In this document: positions 55,836 through 64,000 of the stretch, piece after piece
How the letters are laid out: each line of letters starts with the position of its first letter
How positions within the stretch are numbered: position 1 is the stretch's first letter
DNA from: Bidens hawaiensis
Lineage: Eukaryota; Streptophyta; Magnoliopsida; Asterales; Asteraceae
NCBI GenBank assembly: GCA_021521415.1
Contig: JAIQDT010009183.1
Coordinates: forward strand, 24,400-88,399
DNA: 64,000 nt
Direction of reading: 5' to 3'
The notes under the pieces: generated by a model
What the model saw: only the letters and a program-made list of their open reading frames with translations
The model's database searches: none
Told to the model about the DNA's origin: nothing
Position numbers and translations under genes: made by a program

Positions 55836-56516
55836 TCTCTACCCGGCGCGTTGCGTCAGGGCAGCCGGTAAAACCCCAGCGTTGAAACCCGGGAGTTGGT
55901 AAAACCTGAGCGCTACGATAGTGAGTCGACACGAATGCAGTTAGTACATGCTGCGTTCGTTACGATATAGACACCATTGGTAAAATTTGAGCGTTAAACC
56001 CCAAAAATTTAATTCGTCAAATTAACATAGAATAAAAAGCATTAACATATAAGGAAAAAATATTTAAGATGATGTTTATTTGGTTGACAAACCCGGGCGG
56101 TGTTAAAACCCAAGTGTTGTCGATTCCGAGCATTGAGGCGGTAACTTCACACGAATTCGCTCGGTTTTGATTACGTACGCTACGTTACCGGAACCAAAAA
56201 AAGAAAAAAACTATAAAAATTGAGGTGGGCCAACGACTAATTTGGGGGGGGTCGGTAAACTTGTGCATTAGTAAATCCCGAGCGTTATCAGTCATGGGCT
56301 TTAAATAAAACCGCGAGTTTACGCGAGCTCTGCCGATTTCTTTCAGGTTTGTTATGGTACTAGGATTAAAACAAAAAAAAGTTTACGTCTGGTCGGTTTT
56401 CATTACGTTTATTATGGTAACTAAACTAAAAAAACAAAAATTCCTGACTAATACGGCGTCGCCAAGTAGCCCAATAGGCAACTTGCGACACCAAGGTTCT
56501 CTTTTATATATATTAG
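55836..56516 (+). mobile_element. Helitron-like non-autonomous element with 3' hairpin
   Basis: It starts TCTCTACCCGGCGCGTTGCG. Near the 3' end, 56457-56487 forms a hairpin with arms GTCGC-AAGT-GCC and GGC-ACTT-GCGAC, followed about 25 bases later by TTAGT. TC start, 3' hairpin and CTRR-like end are Helitron traits, but the end is TTAGT rather than CTAGT and no Rep/helicase is present. Related copies at 27475-27885 and 28620-29225. Confidence 0.45.
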
Positions 56517-56721
56517 TAAGTAAATTATTTTAAGACCGACTTTTTATTCTCTATATTCAGAGATTTGCTATTTATTCCCTCATTTATATTTTAGGAATGC
56601 TCTTACATCTCCATTCCCCAAATTATATAGAAAACTTAAGTAAGCTCTCTTATTTTGGCATTAAGATCATTCAGAATTCATTCCTTATTGTCATCTCAAT
56701 AATTTAGGTAAAACATTAAAA

Positions 56722-57495
56722 GAGTCTGTTTGGTATGTCGTAATGGAATGGATGAGAGAATGGAATTGACGTGGGAATGAAATGGACAAAGGAATAGAAT
56801 AAATCATTACCATTCATTATCGTGTTTGATTACCATGTATGAATACAATGATCATTCTTTAATTATTACTATTATTGTTATTATTATTAATTTATTATTA
56901 TTACTATTAGTAATAAAAATAATATATAATAATAATTATTAATATAAGTATTAATAATATAAATATTCATATTAACTCATTTTTAAGACCTGTGCGTTTT
57001 AACGAGACCATTAAACGAATAAAAACAATTATAAAAATATTGAACCACGCTTGCTTGTTATGAAGCATTGAGTCACCAAATAATAATACTAATATTGTTA
57101 ATACGATAATAAGTCTAGCTAATATAATAATTGTTATATTATAATATACAAAAATAATGATAATATAATAAAATTAATAATAATAATTATTATAATAATA
57201 TAATAACCTTGATATTGTAATAATAATTATAGTTATAATATAAAATAAATCATAATAATCATAATATATTATGATTATTATTGTTGTTGTTATAATTATT
57301 GATTCAATTCCTTGAAGGAACGAACAAAAAACACCTATACCTTAAAGAATGAAAATCGTATATTTGGAAGGAATTTCATTCCTTATGAAATGGTTCATTT
57401 AATTACCACATGACAACCAAACATAGTTTTTTCCATTTCTTTGGAATAAACCATTTCATTCCATCTCTCATTTCTTTATATCAAACGCTACCTAA
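56722..57495. mobile_element. MITE with GTTTGGTATG / ATATCAAACGC ends
   Basis: The left end (TCTGTTTGGTATG then AATGGAATGGATGAGAG) and right end (CATTCCATCTCTCATTTC then ATATCAAACGCTACC) are inverted relatives; the centre is a long TAATAAT-type stretch. TSD not resolved, so the superfamily is open. Confidence 0.55.
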
Positions 57496-58537
57496 TATTA
57501 ACTAAATTTTTGTTCCTCACTATACTAGATTAATAAGTATAATGACTAGTTATTCACTTTTTATATTTATTCTCTATTTTTTTTATTGAAAGAAATTAAA
57601 AACTAATACAAAGGAATAAATAAATATTTGTTTTTAAAATGAATGAATAAGTATATTTAATTGAGTAATGATAGATACGAATGAGATGTGATAGCATTCC
57701 CAGTTCATTATCCATCTTTATCTCTATAATTATACTAAAAACGTAATCTTTTTTTCTCTAATTTCAATTAAATAATATTTTTTTTTATAGTTTTATCATG
57801 ACCTCGTCTCTCTCTTTTACTCAAACCACTTTAAAAAAACATTAAAAAAATTATAGAAGTGAACAGTATGTTTCTCAAAATGTTACAATGAACAGTAATA
57901 TTTTCTCTCTTGTCCTCCCACAATCACTTTTAACCATCTTTAAAAAATAGAGAACTCTCTCACATAATTTTACAATAAACAGTAAGATTTTCTATCTCCT
58001 TATCTCATAATTTGAAGAATAGATAAGGAATGCTTTAAGAACATTCCCAACAGATCCTCTATATTATTATGAATGGGTTCTCTATATTATATAGAGTAAT
58101 TGTAAGTGGTTGTAAGTGAAGAAAATAAAAAACTTTTGTTCATGGTAAATTTAGAGAAACACTATTCATCCTTAATAATTTTTTAATGTTTTTTTTAAAG
58201 TGGTTGTGAGTGAATGAGGGAGAAAATATAATAATGAAAATATAAAAAAATATTTAATTGAAAATGATAGAAAAAATATAATGTTTTTAAGTGTTATTAT
58301 AAAGTAAGAAATATATATATATGTTGATGGGAATGCTCTAACTTGTAAGGGTCCCTCCTGTAACTTGTAAGTTGTTATAAATTTTGGGAGAGGTTTTTAA
58401 AATCTTTAAATTTTGTTAAGAACGCTCTTTAAATTTTGTTAATTACGATGTTTTTAGTTAAATTATAATAATGATTATGATAATTATATTGTAAATGCTC
58501 TAAATTGTTTACCACATATATATTTGGTGGGCAATCT
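57496..58537. other. AT-rich intergenic, repeat-like, no supported gene
   Basis: Text such as GAACAGTA, CTCTATATTATATAG and TTTTAAAGTGGTTGTGAGTG appears in inverted form at 57830-57930 and 58080-58210, suggesting another old MITE with ends in this stretch. Limits not resolved. Confidence 0.4.
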
Positions 58538-58546
58538 TTTTTTAAA

Positions 58547-59156
58547 GGGGCATTTACATATATCCTTCCCCTAACTTTTTTTATTATAATTTTCTCCAAT
58601 GCTAAACCTTTAATTACATATTTCCGCTCGCTAAACCATATATATTACATATCTATTCATTTCATTAAAATTAGCTAACTAAATGACCATTTTACCCTTA
58701 ATGAACTAATTTACATATATCCCCCTTTTAATAGTAACAATTACATATACCCCAAATTTAAACCCAAATCGAGTCGATTTTAAGACGAACATATGCAGAT
58801 TATAACAAGATCAATTAGGGTTTGCAGTCTCCATAAAAAAATCGTCAGGAAAAATAGACATACTAGACAAAAAATCAACATAAAAAGAAACCCGACGTTT
58901 GGACGTTAATGCGATCCAATGCCGGAAGAATGGAAGCCGTTGATGTTTGTAAGTTATTGAGCGATGGAACGCCGGATGAATGGAGGCCGATGCCGCTGAT
59001 TCTGTCAGATGTTTGGTTTTTTCATTTGGGTAATGTGAATTGAAAAAGGTAAAAGGATAAATGCATATAAGAAGGGGAAATATGCAAGTAAATGTTTAGC
59101 CTTGGGGATATATATATAATAATGGAAGTTAGGAAAGGGATATATGTAAAAATCCC
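58547..59156. mobile_element. Mutator-type MITE / small Pack-MULE candidate, 610 bp, perfect 9-bp TSD
   Basis: TSD TTTTTTAAA at 58538-58546 and 59157-59165. The TIRs start GGGGCATTTACATATATCC and, inverted, GGGATTTTTACATATATCCC and run on with AACTT. The centre (58781-59034) is GC-richer and unlike the TIRs (GACGTTTGGACG, GCCGGAAGAATGG, twice-repeated ATGGAxGCCG), so it may be captured host DNA. The 9-bp TSD is typical of Mutator. Confidence 0.85.
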
Positions 59157-59240
59157 TTTTTTAAACAACTACGTATTATAAACACGGTCAACCTTCTTTA
59201 TTTACACGCTACGATAGCGAAAGTTTTGTTTTTATAAATA

Positions 59241-59812
59241 TGGACATTTACATATATTCCCTCCCTAAGTTCCCTTATTACATAATTACCCAACCCTTAA
59301 AAATCAATTTCATATTTTTCCTCATAAACCATATATATTACATATTTCAACATTTAATTAAAATTAACTAAAAATTAACTATTTAACCCTTAATGAACTA
59401 GTTAAAGACTTATTTACATATACCCCTTTCTAACAACAATAATTACATATATTCCCAATTTATGGATATTATTTCTAAAACATCACTTGACGCATTGAAA
59501 TCTTAAATGATACAAGTTGAAATTCATCTAAAATGTTTGTAAACTTTTACAAAACATTTAATCCTTTATTAATATTATCATTATTAACATATTATTGGAG
59601 TCAATTTTTTAATTGTTAGCAAATATCAAAAATATTTTTTACATAGTTAATAAGCTAAATATTTCTAATATGGGTGGCATATGAACAAATTTTGTCACAT
59701 AATAAGAGTAAAATGGTAATTGCATACTAAAAGGGGAAATATGCAATTAAGATTTTAACATTGGGAAGATATGTAATTAAGAGGTTTAATGAAGAGATAT
59801 ATGTAAAAATCC
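59241..59812. mobile_element. Sister Mutator-type MITE, 572 bp
   Basis: TIRs GGACATTTACATATATTCCC and, inverted, GGATTTTTACATATATCTC match those of the element 85 bases upstream, as does interior text (ACCATATATATTACATAT, CCCTTAATGAACTA). The TSD is TTTATAAAT (59232-59240) against TTTATAAAA (59813-59821), one mismatch. No captured GC-rich centre. Confidence 0.75.
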
Positions 59813-60306
59813 TTTATAAAAATTATATTTAAATGTTATTTAATAAAATAGCGAGATAATATATTATGATTGCTTTTGACCTTTTTTAAACAGAATCAAC
59901 CTAGCATTTGTTAATTACATTTTTCTTTTCCTCTTTTCTACTTTTTGATCCATCTTAATTTTAATAGCAATATTTTTTCTTGTAAGTATAGTCTAGTGGA
60001 TACACACTCTAAACTATATTTCACTGCTTTCTCAATCCTTGTGGGTGACGAATGTGTGAACTTTAAGATGAAAAGTAAAAAGTGAGAGAACGAAAGAAAA
60101 GAAAAGAAACAAGATGTTTGTTTACATTGTAAAAATTTTGATTTATTAATTAAATGTGTTTGAATCTACTAGTGGTGTTGAGGATATGGGGCATACTCAG
60201 GGTTGTCCTTGAGAGCTCGAGGTTATCATAGACCCTGCACGAGTTTTAAAAATAGGCCTCAAACAATTAAACATAAATTAATTTATTAATTAGTTATTAA
60301 AAAATA

Positions 60307-61563
60307 GACAGGATTACAGAAATTGTCATTTATCTTTTACCCAAAATTCACTCGTTGTCCCTGATATTTAAAATTGATCTTTTTTGTCCTTTACGTTTCA
60401 AATCCAACAACGTTTGTCCTTTTTGTCTAACCCGGTTAGATTTTCTGGTTAAGTCAGGTCATGTGCCCTGCACATGAGGGAAAATTCGTCTTTTTATCCA
60501 TTTATTTAAAAAACATTTTAATTAATTAAAACCCAATGTTTTCCTCCACTGCCACCAAGCTTCATCTCCGGCGAGCCCACCGACGCCGTCTTCTCCAACG
60601 ACGAAAATCACCAGTCACCGGAAACCACCAACACCATAGCTGACCCGTGTGCTAATTGGACCGGGGGTTGAATGCTGAAAACGACCGGGTTATCGGGATC
60701 AATTTATCCGGTTTGAGATGGAGTCGGGTTGGCCGGATTAACCCCAGGTTTGCTATTGATGCTTTGGTGAATTCTAGACAAGTGGTTTCTTTTATTTCCT
60801 CTGGATTTAGTCTTCCCGGGTCGATACCGGATTGGTTTCGGGTCGAATCTGAATGCACTCCAGGTGCTCGACCTAAGGTCTAGCTCAGTTTTCGGTACGA
60901 TTCCGTCCTTGATTGGGTCGTTGAATCGACTTACTGGTTTACTTCTTTCCGGTAATTCGCTTACTGGGAATATCCCGGATTCCTTGAGGCAGCTTTTGTC
61001 GTTGTCGGAGTTGAACCTTTCGGTTAATATGCTGACAGGGTCGATTCCTTCGTCGTTCTCAGCTCTCGGGAATCTCACACGTCTTGATTTGTCTTCGAAT
61101 TTCTTGTCTCCCACCCGAGTTTGGATCGCTTGCTAGGTTGAGTTATCTGAATCTTTCTAATAATAGTCTTGCTTCTAATGTGCCTACACAGCTTGCAAAT
61201 CTTTCTCAGTTGGTTAACCTTGATCTTAGCTGTGATGTTGGTGGTTTTCCGGTGACTGGTGATTTTCGTCGTTGGAGAAGACGGCGTCGGTGGGCTCGCC
61301 GGAGATGAAGCTTGGTGGCAGTGGAGGAAAACATTGGGTTTTAATTAATTAAAATGTTTTTTAAATAAATGGATAAAAGGACGAATTTGCCCTCATGTGC
61401 AGGGCACATGACCTGACTTAACCAGAAAATCTAACCGGGTTAGGCGAAAAGGACAAATGCTGTTGGATTTTGAAACGTAAAGGACAAAAAAGATTAATTT
61501 TAAAGATCAGAGACAACGAGTGAAATTTGGGTAAAAGATAAAGGACAATTCTGTAATTCTGTC
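60307..61563. mobile_element. Pack-MULE: 335-bp TIRs flanking a captured LRR gene piece, perfect 9-bp TSD
   Basis: TSD TAAAAAATA at 60298-60306 and 61564-61572. The TIRs (60307-60641 and 61228-61563) are over 90 percent identical by eye, starting GACAGGATTACAGAAATTG and, inverted, GACAGAATTACAGAATTG, the usual MULE terminal style. The inner part of each TIR (GC-rich, CTTCATCTCCGGCGAGCCC) itself looks like gene sequence. No mudrA transposase. The captured segment is described separately. Confidence 0.93.
60642..61227 (+). pseudogene. Captured fragment of an LRR receptor-like kinase ectodomain
   Basis: Three plus-strand frames in turn read: RVIGINLSGLRWSRVGRINP to GFSLPGSIPDWF (60690-60845), LDLRSSSVFGTIPSLIGSLN to LTRLDLSSNFLS (60867-61110), and LARLSYLNLSNNSLASNVPT to LVNLDLS (61129-61230). 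These are consecutive plant LRRs (LxxLxLSxNxLxGxIP). They look like the N-terminal ectodomain of an At2g16250-type LRR receptor kinase, though that relative is from memory. Two frameshifts (near 60845-60865 and 61110-61130) and the lack of signal peptide, membrane helix and kinase make it nonfunctional as a receptor. Possible roles as a small RNA source are speculative. Confidence 0.8.
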
Positions 61564-61572
61564 TAAAAAATA

Positions 61573-61893
61573 AGTAAACAATAAACATACAGAATAGTTT
61601 TGAATATGTTAATTTTGATATTGAGCATGGTTTTATTTGATGAAGCCGAACCCTAAAATTAGCCACTTTTAATTAAAAAAAACGGTAAAATAGGTGTAAA
61701 AAAGACTCGATCCTGCGCGCCACAGCTATTATACTTGAAACTTACCACAACACCAAGTCGGATTTTATGTTCGTTTCTTGTTTTATACATATATATAACA
61801 TATAAACATTTTTAAAAAAAACATACACGCATATGGCCTCTTAAGATTGTGAGCCTTGCACGATGGTCTACCTTGCACATTAGAGGCCAGGTC
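61573..61893. other. Short intergenic stretch, no supported gene
   Basis: AT-rich; nothing recognised. Confidence 0.4.
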
Positions 61894-63160
61894 TGTAACA
61901 TCTCGGATTTTTCGTATTTGTTTAAACCACTTCGGGAACGTAATTCGGATCTTCCGAATTATTTAAAACTTGTATTTATTGGTATTTAACTTGGTTTAAC
62001 TTATTTTATAATTTCATAACTTTTAATTATACCAAATAGCCCTTATAAACATTTAAAATCGCTTATAAGCGGCTAAAAAATCGCAATTTTCGGGAACTAC
62101 ATGGACTAATTTTGTTAATTTTTTTCCTATTTTCGATTAAATTAACGAAACTTAAACTCCAAGAAATGTTATAGCTGCTCCAATTTCGTTTTCTTGGTGT
62201 CCAAGCCAAATTTTATTAATTATTGTACCAGATTTTCTCATTAAATAGTTTATTTTGTTTCCTAATTTGTTTTTAGCATCCAAATCGCTTATTTTTGGCA
62301 TAAATCGAGTAAATTAAGGTCCAAGAAAAGGATTATAACTAAAATACAAGTCTATATTTATAAATTACTGATTATGCACGAAATATACAACTTATTTCAT
62401 TGATTTGGCCATTAATATCATATTTAGTTACTTAAATGAGTAAATTTTCCAAAGATGGATCGTTTTTTTTATATTCTTATATAAACAAGACTCGTAATCT
62501 CTGCCACAAACTTTACCTAAACCCTAAGAAGCATTCTCAGCCATCACCCCTCTCTATGCCTCATAAAATCCTTTGGTTTTTGCATTATTGTTGAAGATAT
62601 AAACTTGTTCGTTCGACTTTGCTTACGTGTGGACCTTTGACTCATCGTTTCTGTTGATTCTTTCACTTCCGGATAAGTTGTAAACATAGAAATCATTCAT
62701 ATATATTCTCTAGTCAATAACCTTCAATCAATTTCGGTGGTTGAAGGGTGTTGACTGGTCAAAATCGTTTAAAACTCGTTTAAAGGACAAAATAGTCAAC
62801 TAGTTTGACTTAACGTTTTCTCATACTTCTGGTTGGATTCAATGTTCGGTACAGAAGGCTTTTATTCTTGTAACGAAATTTTAAGGCTATTGACCAAAAC
62901 CAGACTTCCGAATCGCTGTTCGGATTCTGGTCAGTACCAGCTCGCTTAAATCTTAAAACAAACATCACTTAAATTCTAAACGTCCGTTTTGGATTGATTC
63001 TAGTGGCAACGAGTTCGTTTTTATTTATATTATCACATATTAAAGTCTCATATTCTGAATTGCTTATATCGTTTGATGTGTAGTGGACGATTCGATTATT
63101 CGTTAGCTCGCTTATTCATATTATATTCGTTATTCATTAATCTAAGGTGAGTTTATCATT
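61894..63160 (+). mobile_element. Probable LTR, right end not resolved
   Basis: TGTAACATCTCGG at 61894 is a usual plant LTR start. About 585 bases on, TATATAAA (62478-62485) is followed by AAACCCTAAG leader text and CC-rich sequence, the layout of U3-TATA-R. No coding domain follows within the window and no TSD could be tested. Confidence 0.5.
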
Positions 63161-63219
63161 TCCCTACTTTATCAATTTTTCTAACATTTTGGGGACATAT
63201 GTGTACCTATCCGTGTTTT

Positions 63220-63999
63220 ATACTCTATATATATAGAGAGAGAGGGAGAGAGAGAGGAAGGTTCAAATGAGAACCACTTCTTAAGTTAAAAACTATGAAA
63301 ACTCCTTTCAACCAATCAGGAATTTTTATTTTTAATTTTCTTTTATTGGTTATAAGATTAATTATGTAACTGGTACACAGTAATTTTGGTAGTTAGCTTA
63401 CCTCTTTTTAAACTTCCATTTTTTTCTCCACTATTCGCTCAATCTCACTCTAATTTCCATTACATAGAGGACGATCCATAATATATCAAAATTTATCACC
63501 ATCGATTGCAATATAAAACATCCATCGGTCCTTTAGTGATTATTCAACACGGGCCACCGTTTTAGTTCCTCACCACAACTGGAATTGCAAGAACCGCGGT
63601 CGGAATCAAGAGAACGGCCCGCCTTTGTATGTTCGGAAGACCGCCGCCACTGCCGGAATCATAAGTACTACCACAGCTACACCTCTGTGTCGTTCATCAA
63701 ATCACAAAACGCTATTTAATCAGATTCGACAAACGAAGGTTATGTCACAAATTGTAAGATCAATTTTTGTTATTGATGTTGGAGTCTACGATAGGCGGTT
63801 GCTATTCTCTACTAATTCAAATACTTAATTATGTTGATTCTACCTTTTGAGTTGTTATATTGTTGTTTACTAATTTAAGAAACTACTCAGGACTCATTCA
63901 CATAAATGGGAATTATTGTTTATCTTAATTATAGCTTTTCTTAGATGTACTTGATCTCAAACAATTGATGCATTCGTGGCACACAACTACATGGATGAA
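63220..63999. mobile_element. Possible MITE/Helitron start and unresolved tail
   Basis: TATATAGAGAGAGAGGGAG is followed by GGTTCAAATGAGAACCACTT, a motif that I associate with repeated plant elements. The (GA)n run lies at 63231-63262. The 67-codon frame at 63625-63828 has no recognisable domain and is not called. Confidence 0.3.
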
Positions 64000-64000
64000 G

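Noticed and set aside
63625..63828. 67-codon ORF at the right edge
   Set aside because: No domain, follows repeat-like sequence, and no promoter or splice context.

Overview
This is a plant nuclear genomic window: AT-rich, intron-containing host genes with canonical GT/AG junctions, plant-only gene families (NIMIN, BOR1-type borate exporter, ATG8i-type ATG8) and dense plant transposons. The LTR style (long Ty3/gypsy LTRs ending in a GGTCGGGGTGT-ACA motif) and the protein sequences suit an asterid, perhaps Asteraceae; that assignment is an inference, not something the window proves.

Layout. 1-8042: a very young Tekay-type Ty3/gypsy retrotransposon, cut by the left edge, whose two LTRs are identical over all 834 comparable bases but whose polyprotein is broken by one TAG. 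It sits in an older minus-strand LTR-like region (8043-12199) made largely of tandem repeats (76, 100, 38, 56 and 20 bp units). 12200-14900: an LTR remnant, a SINE-like piece and hAT-type termini. 15008-15414: the first three exons of an ATG8i-like gene with the rest missing. 18184-18498 and 30086-30397: two NIMIN-like genes (NPR1-interacting repressors with a C-terminal EAR motif), same strand, with related promoters carrying as-1-like and TATA elements. The block between and behind them shows segmental duplication, each copy broken by different transposons. 30574-34035: a hAT element with an open 671-codon transposase that has Asn at the first expected catalytic Asp. 40807-45365 (minus): a complete 11-exon BOR1-type boron transporter, 708 aa. 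46985-48651: a textbook solo LTR with TSD. 48881-51006: a second LTR, related to the 12200-13157 remnant. 51600-63999: no intact host gene; Helitron-like and SINE-like pieces, a U6 snRNA pseudogene, two sister Mutator-type MITEs with 9-bp TSDs, and a Pack-MULE (60307-61563) that captured a piece of an LRR receptor-kinase gene.

How it fits together. The functional host content is probably only three loci: the two NIMIN paralogs (salicylate/NPR1 signalling) and BOR1 (borate efflux). ATG8i is truncated. Everything else is transposon sediment, but of good quality: several insertions have exact TSDs, and the tandem duplication behind NIMIN provides natural empty sites. The most unusual structure is a set of four hairpins in the leader of the young retrotransposon: the apical stem-loop is invariant while the basal stems differ in sequence yet still pair.
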